64,000 nt of DNA, taken from contig JAEQBH010003875.1 of the NCBI GenBank assembly GCA_016808115.1, positions 248,001-312,000 on the forward strand, given 5' to 3'. This document shows, in pieces, positions 1 to 12,059 of the stretch. The notes under the pieces are model-generated. The model did not search any database, had not been told where the DNA came from, and was given only the letters and a program-made list of their open reading frames with translations. The stretch's first letter is position 1. Each line of letters begins with the position of its first letter. This DNA is from Tetrastigma voinierianum. Lineage: Eukaryota > Streptophyta > Magnoliopsida > Vitales > Vitaceae. The translations under genes and the position numbers were made by a program.

Positions 1-1020
1 CACTTAGGGGTAGGTAAGTTGGAGATTAACTCAACTTCAAGCCATTCCACCTCTATTCCTTTTTCACACACGCGGGCTCAGCACAATCCCTCGTGTCACC
101 ATGAAGTGACACTTCTCCCAATTCAAGACTAAATTCTTCTCCCGACACCTCTCAAGCATCTTCGTAAATTCTCCGTACATCCTCATACGACCTCCAAAAT
201 CGAGAAGTCGCCCATGAAAATCTCCAAATGAGTTCTATCATATCATCGAATCCCCATCATGCAATCACGATGTCCCGGTGCATTACATAATCCGAAGGGC
301 ATTTTTCTAAAGGCAAATGTGCCAAAAGGGTAGGTGAACGTGGTTTTCTCTTGATCTTCTAAGGCTATCTCAATTTGATTGTACTCTGAGTAACCGTCGA
401 GAAAACAATAAAATTCATGCCCTACAACTCTCTCTAGCATTTGATCCACAAAAGGTAGAGGGAAATGATCTTCCTAAGAATCAGACGAGCTTCCTATAGT
501 CTATGCACACCCTCCAACCTGTGGTGACCTGAGTGGAATTAGCTCATCAGGTTCATTTGCTACCACGCTGACCCTAGATTTTTAGAACCACTGGGTTGGG
601 ATCGAATCACCTCGCAGCTATCCGCAATGGGTAAATAACACCTATGTCCAATGCTTTAAGACCTCTTCTTAACCACTTCTTTCATGATTATTAGGGTTCA
701 TTGCCGCTGTGGTTGTCTGTATGGCTCGACATCCTCTTCCGCGAATTCAGGTGTGCGTATCAAGGGTTGATTCCCTTAATATCCGCACTGTCCATCCACA
801 TATTGCGGGTTCTCAATATCTCCAAAAGTTTATTCTCTTGATCTGACTCTAAAGAGGAAGATATGATTATCGGGAAAGTTTCTTCTACCCCTAGGAATGC
901 ATATTTGAGATGCGATGGTAAGGGTTTCAACTCGTTAGTGGTTTCTCCGACGTGACACCCCGTCCTCGACGGCGGGCAATTTCTAAAAATCTCTAGCCCA
1001 CCCATTTGCTTCCGCACTGA
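1..1020 (-). pseudogene. Reverse transcriptase of element F (broken)
   Basis: The RT would copy the element RNA into cDNA inside virus-like particles. Read on the minus strand, about 760-1017 encodes the PR-RT linker (motif LKYAFLGVEETFPIIISSS, like the LKYAYLGV motif of Athila-like polyproteins). About 243-640 encodes the RT palm with DGYSEYNQIEIA and MPFGLCNAPG, and 1-240 encodes the part that follows the catalytic box, with FMGDFS where FMDDFS is expected, so one catalytic Asp is replaced by Gly. Several frameshifts and stops separate the blocks. The domain continues beyond the left edge. Confidence 0.8.
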
Positions 1021-1029
1021 GGCTCAATT

Positions 1030-1690
1030 ATGGAGTGCAGAAACTCCAATTCAAATGTGGTTACCTCCTCGACACAGTTTGGGCTTACTAGACAAGACAT
1101 GAGAGGATCATCGTATGAAACATTATCTACGTAATTCTGCACAACAGAGTCTATCATGTTTACCTCACAGACGTCCTCATCATCCCCTATCTCCTTGATA
1201 ACATTGAAGATATTCAAATTAACAGTCATGTTATTGAAAGAAAATGTCATTAGTCCTCCCCTATAGTGTATGATGGCATTAGCAGTGGCCAAGAATGGCC
1301 TACCAAAAATCACTGGGAACTGAGTCCCTTGATTCACCACAAGTTGAGTGTCAAGAACAACAAAGTCCATAGGAAAGTAGAACTTATCTACTTGCACTAA
1401 TACATCCTTCACTATCCCTCTAGGAATTTTCACACTACTTGCCACTAGCCGAGGGTGATATTGGTCGTTCTAACTTCCTAACCCTAGCTCAACATATACC
1501 GAGTATGGCAACAAGTTAACACTCGCCCCAAGTCCACTAGAGCATGTCCTACTGACTCCCTACCACTATGGAAATAGCTGGCTTCCCGGTCTGTATTTGG
1601 GGAAAATTGTTCGATTAAGGAGGGATTGTTCCAGTCATGAATGCATCCTTGTCGATACTTAGTTTTCTTTATAGTGCACAAAGTCTTTCA
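1030..1690 (-). pseudogene. Retropepsin (aspartic protease) of element F
   Basis: This is the protease part of the polyprotein, which cleaves Gag-Pol. The open stretch 993-1445 on the minus strand carries VKIPRGIVKDVLVQVDKFYF, then VIFGRPFLATANAIIHYRGG and a following NNMTVNLNIFN, the standard second half of Athila/Tat proteases. The upstream half with the catalytic D-S/T-G is in the disrupted stretch 1450-1690 (a LVDLGR-like remnant near 1540). It lies between gag and RT in the expected order. Inactive because of stops. Confidence 0.78.
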
Positions 1691-1699
1691 AAAAACTCG

Positions 1700-3750
1700 C
1701 ATATGACGGATTTGGCTTAATGGCATCCAATAAAGGGATGTTCAACTTAACCCGCTTGAACAACCTATAAATTTCACGATTGTTCACTTCGGGCTCTCAA
1801 CCTATAAGGGTATGGAGCAGGAGGGACATGGGAGGCCTTGTCTTTTTCTGGCTCAACATCAACAACATCTACCCTAGGAACATGAGGCTTGTTAGACACC
1901 TCATCATCCCCGACTGGTTCATTTTGCACATCTTGTATCGTTTCCTTAGGCTGAATGGTTTTGTCAATTATTTTTCCACTTCGAAGAGTGGTAGTACAAA
2001 TTTTTAATGTGTTCAAGGTGCCATCACTGGACCCGAGACTCCAACACTATTTTAACCTCGGGGGTTTTGGATGGCTCGGGAAGGAGTTTCCTTTTCTTGT
2101 TGAAAATTTCCCATATAAGAGGTTAGCTTAGTGATTTAGGATCTCACATCATTCAAGGCGGTTCGAAATTCAGTGTTGGTGGATTGTTGGGCCTGGACAA
2201 ACTATGTCACAATATCCTCCAAACTTCTCTTATGTGGAGGTTGGTAAGGTTGTGGGTTTGAATTCCCTTAAGACGAGGGGTGAAAACCTTGGTTAGGGTT
2301 CACAGGAAATCCTTGAGGACCTTTATTTTGGAACGGAGGGGCTTGATTTGAAAAGCCTTGGTTGTTTGAAAAATTGTGTGGGCCTCCCTCATTCCTCCAA
2401 CTAAAATTCGGGTGCTTACCCCACCCTAGATTATAAGTTTCAAAGTATGGAGAATCATGGCTTCTTGCAAATAAGAGCATTAGTCATTTCATTCGATTGC
2501 TCTCGACTTGGAGGAAGGTTAGGGCAAAGAATAGTTGAGTGAGCTGGTCATCGCAAATGATGCATGGCTTCCTCCACTTTAGATCCTATATTACCGATGT
2601 TCGAGGCAACAATGGTTACCTCATTCACCTTTTCAATTCTATGGCCTCCAATCCCTCGTTGTTGGCTATTTTCGTCATATAGTCATCATTCTCTATGATG
2701 GATCCTCCCCGTAGTGTACTATGCACTTTAGCTGCATTTAAGGAGGTTAGTCTCCCAAGTTCGAAAGCATTTTCTTCGCTATTACCGTAAATCAACCGCT
2801 CCCAGCACTTTCTCATAATTCCCCGCACACATCATCTCTCCGATGTATTGTTTGTTATCTGGGCTGACGCCCCGTGAAAATAAGCACAAATTTGTCCAAG
2901 ATTCAACCCGTGATGAGGGAGAGCATGGAGGAGGTACTTATATCTTTCCCATACAACAACGAAAGGTTCACCCGCTTCTCGTAAAGTTTGATCGTTTCGT
3001 ACGAGTGTATTCGTACGCCAGCAGAGTGGAATAATTTATTAAGGGAATTCATTTCGCATGTCCTCCCAAGTAAAAATCGAATTGGACGCAGTTAATGAAA
3101 CCATATTTTGGCTTTTCCTTCGTAGAGAACGGAATAAAACCATACAAAATTATATGGAGGGGCGATCCAAGAGAAAGGAAAGCACCGCAACATCCTCAAA
3201 ATCTCATGAGTAGGGTTCTCATAATCGAATTTCTTTGATACATTGCAGGAGAAGGTGAATCATCTCCACTCATAAGGAATTGGTTAGCCTTTTAGGTGGA
3301 AGTATCACATGAATTTGTTGTGGTTCTCGAGGCTGCGTAATCTCTCAAGGGTTCTTTCCGTTAGTAAAGGGGCAGGGGGACCTGATGATTTCTGCCAAAA
3401 ATTAACATTTCCTCTGCCGCCAGGGTTGCCGACAAGGCAACACCATCTCCTTGCTTGTGGAGGTTCATGGAATCTTTGTGGGTCAATGTGTAACCTCGGG
3501 CATTTGGATTAAAGAGAGTTTGTCAATTCCTCGATGGTCCATTTCCAGGTGTAGGATTCTTCGGAAACAAATGTCTTACTATGGACTCTTCAAAATGTCT
3601 TGGAGGTATAATTCTTACAAGTCGGCGTTGCTCGTTGCGAGCCCAAACCGACATGCACCAATATTACCCCAACTAGAAAGATACCCACTGAGATTATTCA
3701 CGAAAACGAATTAAAAAGAAAAGGTAGAGAACGTAACGGATTTTCAATGC
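1700..3750 (-). pseudogene. Gag of element F (broken)
   Basis: This is the capsid-forming Gag. Read on the minus strand, the N-terminal part is badly shifted (about 2840-3750). Then come a block ending in NNEGLEAIELKR (2625-2828), the asparagine/proline-rich NLGWGKHPNFSWRNEGG block (2268-2480), which matches the YNPGWxxHPNFSW motif of Athila-type Gag, and CTTTLRSGK (near 2000), the usual Gag end motif. No CCHC knuckle is clear. The block order from 5' to 3' agrees with the primer binding site at 3801-3818. Confidence 0.72.
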
Positions 3751-3800
3751 AATTGCAAATTACCACTAGCTCTCTTTGGATCAACTAGCTTACTCACCAC

Positions 3801-3818
3801 TCCCCGGCAACGGCGCCA
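3801..3818 (-). other. Primer binding site, tRNA-Asp type (element F)
   Basis: The minus strand reads TGGCGCCGTTGCCGGGGA, the exact complement of the 3' end of plant tRNA-Asp including CCA. It lies 4 bases inside the LTR end (the TG at 3823 on the plus strand) and starts first-strand cDNA synthesis. This fixes the orientation of element F and marks the LTR border. It is the only intact primer site of this type in the window. Confidence 0.93.
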
Positions 3819-3822
3819 AAAA

Positions 3823-5230
3823 TGCTTCATCTATTTCGTATGCTGAAATTATTCCCAAGCATGTTAGTTTAAAGTCAGCTACATTATATTACTCGTGAGT
3901 CCATAGGTCATTTTCACAGGAGAGTGGTTTCCCTAGGTGATCCCAAAGATTGCTCTCAATGAATGTGCTTAAAGTAAAATCCGGGGGTCAGACTGATTGA
4001 TCGTAACCTGGGACAACTTAACTATTTTAAACAAGAAGGGCGAATGATAGATCCTTAGGTTTTCACTCATCACGACCGTGCAATACTCCACCTTTATTCA
4101 CAATCTCTTATCTAGAGCTATTAATGAATATTCGACTCAAGATGTAACATTAAAGGCTTTTTTAAGACAAAGAACGACGAGCGATAACAAACACTTGTTC
4201 GTATGATTTACTGACTCTTAGCCCAGATTACATCAAGCACAATGTGTACTAAGAGTCTCTCGTTCACACGTTGTCAAGAAGATGCCAAACTAAGGTTTTA
4301 TAAGATTTTTCGCAAGTGTTTAGCATCGTACAATCCCATTGAAGCACAAAAGAGGAATTGAGGGTTGTTACCTTAAAGGAGGTGAGTTTCCATCGTTAGA
4401 ACCCTATCATGGGGTTTAGGAATTCCATTAACCGAGAGCCGACCATGATTAATAAACACTACTCATAAATGTGACTTGAGAAATAACACTTCAATTGCAA
4501 GATCGATATCAGTGCCAATGTAACTCGTAAGAAAATACCGAGTTATAGAAACCAACTGAAAGAGTACAAGTGATTAAAAACTCAGAATCAGAAGAAAAAC
4601 TTAGAATCAGAAGAAAAACTAAATACTCTACTCTATAAACCCTAACAAATTAAGAGAAAACACTCCAATCGTTCAAAACTAAACCCTAGAATCCAATTAT
4701 GTTTAACTCTGCCCTAAAGTGGGCTTAAATACAATCCTCATTAGTGATCTCGAAGTGGTGGTCAAAAGACGAGCGTGCACTTGCACCAAGATTGAAATTT
4801 CGCCTCAAGTCCCGCTGAGACGCATGTCGGGTACCGATACCGCTAGGGCGTGGCACCGGCACTGCATGCACTAGCAATTCACGCTCTTATGTTAACACGG
4901 CACACTATATTTGGCATCGGTACATTACTCACCGCATGCGGGTACCGGTACCAAGAAGTGTGGTACCTGGCATTCACCGCTCCGCAATTGCTCCTCTTCA
5001 CTGTAGCACCACCTGGGGCCTCTCGACAGCGGTTGTAATCGACAACGATGATCTACATTTGTTCTCTGGAACCAAACCACTACAAACATGTGCACAAGGC
5101 TCGAAAAACCTACATACACATAAAGACGCTAGAAACGGTCAAAGGCACCTATTCTACACAAAATGAGAGTAAAACATGGGTTGCGGTAATTAAAACCCTA
5201 TATAAATGTTGCACTTTTATGTATCCAACA
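3823..5230 (-). repeat. 5' LTR of element F
   Basis: About 1.41 kb; on the minus strand it starts TGTTGGATAC and ends GATGAAGCA next to the primer binding site. The right border is where the plus-strand Tekay-like protease reading starts again. The LTR contains a cluster of GGTACC-type palindromes at about 4825-4955 (GGTACCGGTACC at 4941-4952). No second copy is in the window, so borders rest on the TG..CA ends, the primer site and the host reading frame. Confidence 0.78.
4720..4736 (-). promoter_or_regulatory. Possible TATA element in the LTR of element F
   Basis: The minus strand reads TTGTATTTAAGCCCAC here, about 500 bases inside the LTR start, a reasonable place for the core promoter of a 1.4-kb LTR. 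No second LTR copy is available to test conservation, so this is only a candidate. Confidence 0.3.
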
Positions 5231-5269
5231 CATTAGAAGTAATTTCTGGTATAATTTCTCTTTATATGT

Positions 5270-5660
5270 ATGCATTGAGCATGTGTTCGATAAGATGACA
5301 GTAGTGGAGCAACTATCATATGATATGCATGTAAAACTACCTCCTTAGTGGCACAAAGGTCAATGTGAATAAAGTGGTATAAGAATCACGTATAATTATT
5401 CATGATAGGGAATTTTTATCGATTCATCGGTTTCACCATTTTGTGAATTTGATTTGATTTTAGGAATGGATCGATTGTCTAAACACCAGGCTATAAATTG
5501 ATTATGATAAAAAGATAGTAGTGCTTAGATGTTCTAATTAGTCTGAAGTTATAGTACATGGTGTTCGTTCTGGCCCAATGTCCAATGTGATTTCAGCTAT
5601 GCAAGCCCGACGATCATTGAGAAAAGGATGTGAGGCCTTTTTGGCTTTGGTGCTTGACTC
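5270..5660 (+). pseudogene. Retropepsin of T1 (broken)
   Basis: The translation in shifting frames gives EQLSYDMHVKLPP, then a NLILGMDRLSKHQA block (about 5450-5490) matching the ILGMDWLxxHxA signature of Tekay/Del proteases, and later a RRSLRKGCEAFLALVLD linker (about 5595-5660). The catalytic D-T-G part is not recognisable, because element F is inserted just upstream. Several stops and indels; not functional. Confidence 0.72.
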
Positions 5661-5689
5661 TAAAAGAGGTTAAATAGAATTTGAAAATA

Positions 5690-6337
5690 TTCTGGTTGTG
5701 AAAGATTTTCTGGATGTATTCCTCGAAGAGTTACCTGGTATTCCACCTGAAAGAGAAGTGGATTTATCTATTGAGATTTTACCGGGAATAGCTCCTACTT
5801 CTAGGGCACCATACAGATGCAGCGAACCGAAATAAAGAGCTAATGATTCAACTATTAAGAGCTTCGGATAAAGGGTTTATCCGACGGTGTTTCTCCCTGT
5901 GGTGCACTGCTTTGCTTTGTGAAAAAGAAAAGATGGCACTCCTACTGGATGTGCATTGATTATCTACAGAATCAATAAGGTGACAAGGAAAACAAATACC
6001 TATCACGAGAATTGCAGATCTCTTTGATTAGTTAAAAGGAGTAGATGTCTTCTCAAAGATAGACCTACGATCAGGGTACTATTAGCTAAAAGTGAAAGAT
6101 GTTGATGTGCAGAAGACAACATTCAAAACTCGATATGGCCATTATGAGTTCTCACGCATTCGGGGCTGACTAATGCACCGTAAACATTCATGGATTTGAT
6201 GAATAGGGTGTTTCGACCCTATTTAGATCAGTTTTTCGTGGTCTTTATTGATGATATATTGGTATATTCCAAAGATGAGCAGGAGTATGAGCAACATTTG
6301 AAAATAGTTCTACAGACTTTGAGAGAGAAGAAGTTGT
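5690..6337 (+). pseudogene. Reverse transcriptase of T1, first part
   Basis: The RT starts with VKDFLDVFLEELPGIPPERE (about 5698-5760) and LPGIAPTSRAPYR, followed by a CIDYR-like block, VFSKIDLRSGYY (about 6045-6085), TRYGHYEF and the catalytic box FIDDILVYSKDE (about 6244-6280). At least four frameshifts and several stops are present. The reading ends at TLREKKLL where element A is inserted; the remaining RT is at 16290. Both catalytic aspartates of the DD box are still encoded. Confidence 0.85.
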
Positions 6338-8119
6338 TGATTCGTGCCACAGTAGGCTGAGCTAAAATCAACAAAATTTATATACCTAAGCTCCTACAAT
6401 CGCCAGAATAAGCTACCGCAAAGATAGTGGTCTAGGGTCGGAACACTGGGATGGGCTTTTTCTTCATAAAATGGTTTCGCATTAGGCAATGGCTGCAAGG
6501 CTTTCATTCGACTTTCGAATTCATTTAAAACAAGGGGAATGGTTTGAAAAACAAAGAGCTCAGTCACGAAAAGTTAAAAACTGGAAATTAACAATGAAGA
6601 AATTCACTTTGAAGATTTAGGTCACCAACTCGAATGGGCTGGGCAAACACATGTCCTCAAAATATCCTCCTATGTGAGTCAACACAGACGCAGCTTTATG
6701 GCCCTCTTTTGTTTAAACCCTAACATTCCTTTATCATTTTTGAGGCTCAGAAGATCTAAAGAATCACAAAGGCATCTTCACCCGAGCACGAACCCTAAAG
6801 CATGGAGAGTATTGACCTAGGCTAGTAAAGACTATCTAAAGAATCACAAGGCATCTCTCACCCGAGCACTCGAACCCTAAAGCATGGAGAGTATCACAAA
6901 ACAATAAAAAGTCAATGTTATTTAACCCTAATTCAGTTAACCCCACGCGAATATTACCTCATAAAGAAGACCATCTAAAGAGCCACGCGACTCACTAAGA
7001 CCGATCTAAAGCATGGAGTATTGGCCAAGACAATAACATCCCATGTTATGCAACCGAGTTTTGGAAGATAAGGGCCATAATTACACTAATTTAGCTTTTA
7101 GTACATGAGGACAACATGCTTAAGCCCCACCAAGCTAGCTCCTTCCTCTTCAAAGGAAGGGAGGCTTAGCACATCTCTCTTGAGTTGTCATCCTCAAGAG
7201 GTGTGTTCGCAAATACGAAAGTGAAAGAAAGAAGAGAAAAGAAGAGAGAAGGCAGTACAAAGCAAAACTTAAAATAAAACAATTTATTTACAAAAGCAGT
7301 AAATGAAAACTTACAAATCACCAAAAAAACTTGTCTTTCTTCCTCTCCACCTCCTCTTCTTATTACAAAACATGAGGGGTATTTATAGGACTCCTCAAGG
7401 TATAAAAATACCAAAACCCTACTGCTGGGTTATAGGATAGAGAGCACCACCAAGTCTGGGCTGCCAGGCATCACATAAAGCACGATTTGAGGCATTTTCA
7501 CATTATGAGCACCTCGCCAATTGTGTGCCAAATTAAAATATTAATGTAGAATTTGGCAATGGCTTAGCGAATTGGCAAGGGTCTAGCGAATTGGCAATGT
7601 TGTAGCGACTGGGTAAGGTTGCGACTCACTGGGGTTTAGCGAAATTTCTAAGCTTTCAGCGAAATTGTCAATGAGAAGCCGACTTCGCAATCGCACAAGA
7701 GGTTGGCTAGCGACCGCAATGTGTGCCGAGATTGCGAATCAAGCTTATGGCAGTAAAATTGTGATCGCGAATTGATTAACAGTTGCGAAATTGTTCTGCT
7801 TTGCTGTTCTCGCATTCCTCTCACATGTCTTCTAACTCCAGACTTCATTTCTTCCATTCTTTCCTTTGTTTTTCCATTGATTTGGGCTCACATGGCTGAG
7901 ACTAAAATTCCAACCTCTCATGATCGATCATTGCATTGAGGTTGAAGTTCAAATGTGTATAAAAGTCTACAAAACAAACTAAAAACACTCTCAATTATAT
8001 AAGTGTTACTAAGGTAACATGAGCACTTCAATCGTTTATATGACATGATTAATGATCAAAAAGTACTAAAACCTAATCAATATAGTGGCCTTAAACTCGC
8101 ATCTTTGAAAGACTAATCA
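6338..8119 (-). repeat. 3' LTR of element A
   Basis: About 1.78 kb, the partner of 14501-16284. Corresponding blocks include CTAAGCTCCT near the left end, the CATGGAGAGTATTGACCTAG block, the TTGAGTTGTCATCCTCAAGA block (about 7180) and the AGTACTAAAACCTAATC end. On the minus strand a TATAAATACCCC TATA-like box sits at about 7376-7388. Palindromic TTCGCTA/TAGCGAA-type motifs, largely decayed, occupy about 7540-7800. Many small indels separate the two LTRs. Confidence 0.88.
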
Positions 8120-8130
8120 CACCCCCAACC
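8120..8130 (-). other. Polypurine tract of element A
   Basis: The minus strand reads GGTTGGGGGTG directly before the LTR start TGATTAGT. This is the expected place and composition of the plus-strand primer, and it confirms that 6338-8119 is the 3' LTR of a minus-strand element. Confidence 0.75.
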
Positions 8131-9430
8131 TAAACGTTGCTAGTCCCTTTAGCAATGCAAAATAAAAATTGAGATGCATGGTGATTTTCAAAAAGGTTGT
8201 TTTTCAAAGGTTATTTTACTTATATACAAACTAACATTACTTTAAAGTGAACAATTGAAATCAACATTTGAAAACCTATACAAGAATAAAATCCATAAGA
8301 GTAACAATTTTAGAACATCATTTCCATGATTTTCAACTTGATTTCACCCAAGTCTAATGGTTCATTTTGTATCTAGATTGAGTCAATAAAATGCAAAATT
8401 TGTTTCCCCAACCTAGCATCGACATGGCCTTAAACCGTTGCTGGAACAATTAAGATGTGGCTGGTTACACTTCTCTTGGCTTCAATTATATTGTAGGATG
8501 TAATGTTTAAAATCCGACACTTCACCAAAGTCCATGTAACGGGGTCCACCGACGACTCCCAACCAATTAAGGTTTAGTATCAAGCCAAAAGGATCAAAGA
8601 CCACTAACCTAAAGGCTTCAATTCCTGACTTCAACCGACTTCAAATCAAGCACCTACAATTCGCTAAATTCTACTCTATCCACCCATGTAACTTAACACT
8701 AACGATGACTCCCGTACCAATGAAGGTTTAGGGGCACTGTTTCAAAGGCTTTCACATACACTTCTGACCGTGCTCTGCTTCAGCAAAACTTCAATGATTT
8801 TATTTTTCTTTTTCTTCTTTTCTTTTTCTTTTTCTTTCGCTTTTCTTTTCTTTTTCTTTTCTTTTCCTTTCGGGAAGACAAATACTGGTCTTCAAATGTA
8901 ACTCAAACCTATCCTAGGTTGCCAACATGTCAAGGTCGGTTTGCAAAGCGAAATGAGGCATTAAATTTACAACCTATTGAAACAACTAAGTGCGCAGTGA
9001 CATAGCATAAAGCGGGGAAATTTCCCAAGTTGAACATGCCGAACAAAGGATCGAACACAAATTGTTTAAACATGGAATTTATTTCTAGCATAGTGACAAA
9101 TATGATGATTCAATTATCCAACTTAAAGCAATTCAATTGTCCGCTTTGAGTACTAATCGGTCTAATCAAGCAATTCAATTGTCCAATTTAAGAGAAAACA
9201 TAGTGGACACAAAACATAATATGCAAAAAGCTGAATATATATATAAACTGAGTAGCTTTTGATATAGCCAAAATGGCTTAATACATGCATAACAGGCTAC
9301 ACAAAAACATATCACTGCCTACTATGGCTAATACAAAAAAAATCATAATCAAAATTAGTAGCAGCTGATAAAGCCGAAACTATACATAAATCAAAAAGAG
9401 ACTCAACCACCTCATCGCTGCGGCGGGTAT
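8131..9430 (-). other. Long 3' non-coding tail of element A
   Basis: No convincing coding sequence. It contains two separated copies of a short repeat on the minus strand (AAGGTTTAG on the plus strand linked to GACTCCC, at about 8550-8578 and 8703-8734), and a purine-rich run at about 8803-8871. The same three items occur in the same order and spacing in element B, so the region is conserved within the family although it appears not to encode protein. Confidence 0.6.
8803..8871 (-). repeat. Purine tract in the tail of element A
   Basis: A stretch of nearly 70 bases that is almost pure pyrimidine on the plus strand (repeats of TTTTC and TTTCTT), hence GA-rich in the sense of the element. It starts about 690 bases upstream of the 3' LTR. 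The equivalent tract of element B at 28739-28797 has the same sense and distance. Confidence 0.8.
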
Positions 9431-11470
9431 GTATTACCGCAGCCGCCGCCAGATATCCAATGAGGCTCTATCGGCGTGCTCCTCTCTCGGTGAAATCACG
9501 AGGAAGACCTGTGGGTCATGATCCGCGAAGCATGGAATGGCACGACTCGAGCCAATCTCGGTCATGTCTTTGCATCTTGGTACGCTGAAATTTGCTAGTG
9601 CCGAATCGCATCCATCACTCGACCATCTCCCTCGGCGACATGTGTATACTCCGTGTGGTGTGCTGAATATGAGGCACGGAGTATCTGTAGAGCTGCTGAC
9701 TAAGAAGTAGTGGGTGGAGGAGATGAGTGGTGAAACGTCTGAAATAGTGGGACTCCTCTCGTACCTGCAGTGCGGGAGGCGGGTGGATCGTCTACGTGTG
9801 CATCCTCGACCTCTCACCGTACCTCCTCCCCCAGCCTCGTGGCGTATATGGAAATGGACGGGCATAGTCATAATCAGGTCCACGCTCTTCGCGTAAACGT
9901 TGTCACAAATCTCTATCGGGCTCCTCGAAATCCCATCTGCTTTCGAGAACATGGGAAGGGCCTCCAGTAAGTAGTGGTATGCTCTGCTCGTATGAGGTCT
10001 CTCCGTTGGACCTCCAAGCGCAAGGCGAAGTAATCACAGTTCGGATGGGGTGAACAGATTGCCGAGATCGGTCTGATGCCTCCCGAGATAGGCCCCTTCC
10101 TGCGCACATAATCTTTGCGGAGGAATCGCAGTGCGTGGGGATGGTCGATGAAGCGTATGAGGCGGAAGGCGCCTCCGATTAAGGCTGGGCGGGCGCAACA
10201 TCGGCCGGTGCTCTGGCGTCGCTGCGGGCGGAGGGTGGGCCCGATCTCGCTAACCCTCGGCATTCTTGGCGGCGGTATACGCAATCTTGAGGCTGCGAAA
10301 TAACGGCGGGCCGAGTACACCTCAGCCGGTCATCTATCTGAAATGGATCTCGGGGACGTGCGCATCGAATGTCATGGAGTGGTAGAACTGTCGGACCACT
10401 CTCGGGTAGTAGAACTGTCGTGGAGTCATGAATGGGAGGAGCGAATACCTCTCGATCAATGCGCCAGATCACGGTATCTGGGGTCGGCCATGTCAGTCGA
10501 GCGTCGTCAAATGACTCTGGCGAAATGGTCGGCTCGTATGCATTCGAATGGGGTGTCCTCGAACATGGGCCTCTTAGTCGCGGCCGGTGATGGGGCGAGG
10601 TGAAGGTGTCGTCTCAGTTGCTGATGCAACCGGTGATGGTGGCGGTCGAGAAGATGATGACTTCGCTGGCGGGCCGAAGTGCGGGGCCCGGCAGGGCCGG
10701 GCCCTCCTAGCTCTCTCCTGCGGGAGCCTTTGGGATGGAGACTCAGGGTCCGTCCGCGTCAGTGGCGTCTGAGATCCGGAGGCTCGTCGGAGTGCGGCCT
10801 CGGGGACGGATTGATGGCTGATGCGAAGTGCGAGTCTTTGTCTTGGTCTTTGCGACCTACGGCTCGGGTGTGCTAAACCTCACCCAGAGGCAGACACGGA
10901 CCACCCTGTGCGGACCACGTATCGATATCTAAAATAAAATCTTTGAAAGGGTGGACTCCTTTGAATAGCCAATTTGGGATACACCTCACAGGCTGAAGCT
11001 CTGAATACCTGCGAGATCTCTGGAAGGCTGTGGACTTCTCAGGGCCACCCTCATGACCCGGGGCTCGTGGCTGAGCTGAAATGGAATTTTGAACGGATAA
11101 ATCGGGGCTCGATAGAGATACCGAGGGCGGGGCGGTGCGGGGCCCAGACCCGGGGCTCGCCGGTGGCGGCTCCCGGGCCCTAGATGCGCGTGTGTGAAGA
11201 CTCACTCCGCGGCTGAAGCGAGGGATATTTATTGACTCGCTCTTTCGGCTCACGATGATGCGAAAAGTGACTGCGGTCCGCAGCGGTGATGAAAGTGGGA
11301 GGGCTTTCGGTCGGGTGAAGCGCAGTACTGCGGCGAGAAACGAGGGACACGGCAGTGGGAGCTCGAACACGTGATGGGAGCTTCGAGAGGGCACGGCCCA
11401 GGAGGAGAGAATATGAAATGTGTTTTGAGGCCAGGCCTCCCTGTTTTATAAGCCTTGATATGGTAGCGAA
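9430..11470 (-). pseudogene. Third ORF of element A, plant transposon protein type
   Basis: A GC- and CpG-rich coding remnant on the minus strand. The clearest block, near 10343-10430, reads in shifted frames as a VRQFYHSMTFDAHVPEIHF-like motif followed by QIDDR. This corresponds to the VREFY motif that begins the uncharacterised putative plant transposon protein domain seen in Athila/Tat-type elements. Further blocks (about 9434-9950) are rich in Arg and Ser. The upstream part (about 10870-11470) is Pro/Ser-rich. The homologue in element B is at 26500-28190. Function unknown; it replaces pol in position. Domain naming is from memory of the family, not from a search. Confidence 0.6.
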
Positions 11471-12050
11471 GAGTCTCTCCCGCCAATTTTCATTAAGCAG
11501 CCAATTTAGCCATTTGGCCTCCACTATGATACATCAAATTTTAACATTAATTACTAAAAATTATATATTCATGAATTTTAACTTATAGATGCGATATTAA
11601 AATCTAATACTGTCTGATACTATAAAAACTATAAAAATTATCCCCAAAGTTAAAAATTTGAGAAAATAACTACAAGCGACAAAATTGACTAATATGACAA
11701 AATTAAAAATTGTGGTATTGTCGGTTTTGGAAAACAAGACCAGTTCAGTTAGAAATACTCAAGGGTCAAGGAGGATGATCTCCCTCGGCCAAATGCAGTG
11801 TAGCACAGCTCCATGATGTTAGGGAGGCCGCCAAGTTGGACATTCCTCTGGAATGGTTGTGGATTTGAGCAGTGGCTTGCAATTGGTGTTGTTAGCAAGA
11901 CAATTCTCCTTCATCCACCAAGGCTAATCACTCTTTGCATTTTCGAGCACTGTTATGCACAACGATCAGCTGACAAACCTCATCGGTTATAGGATTTCGA
12001 GTTCTAACAATTTTTGGGTTGTCATTCATATTGAAAATGTTCGTTCAATA
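11471..12050 (-). other. Unassigned stretch between ORF3 and protease of element A
   Basis: AT-rich, especially 11520-11720, with no RT, RNase H or integrase motif on either strand. The corresponding AT-rich spacer of element B is at 25950-26480. It is where pol would be in a complete element, so its content is the main evidence that pol is missing. Confidence 0.6.
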
Positions 12051-12059
12051 TCATGTCAC

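Larger units (their letters stand above)
1..5230 (-). mobile_element. Athila-like Ty3/gypsy element F, 5' part
   Basis: This minus-strand LTR retrotransposon runs off the left edge of the window. From its 5' end at the right it shows an LTR (3823-5230), a tRNA-Asp-type primer binding site, gag, retropepsin and reverse transcriptase; RNase H, integrase and the 3' LTR lie outside. The order PR then RT, the gag motif resembling TTLRSGK, and the RT wording around MPFGLCNAPG are typical of Athila-like elements. It is inserted into the protease region of the Tekay-like host T1, whose reading resumes just right of 5230. All frames are broken, so the copy is dead. Naming of the lineage comes from family knowledge; the order of parts is seen directly. 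Confidence 0.85.

Noticed and set aside
3801..3818. A tRNA gene fragment
   Set aside because: Only the 18 bases matching the 3' end of tRNA-Asp are present, with no cloverleaf around; it is a primer binding site.
7166..7414. Phe-rich minus-strand frame as a small membrane protein
   Set aside because: It is the R/U5 part of the element A LTR; the other LTR does not keep the frame.
10873..11394. A 173-residue minus-strand frame as a separate gene
   Set aside because: It is the 5' part of the GC-rich third ORF of element A; long frames are expected by chance in GC-rich sequence, and no homologous frame is kept in B.
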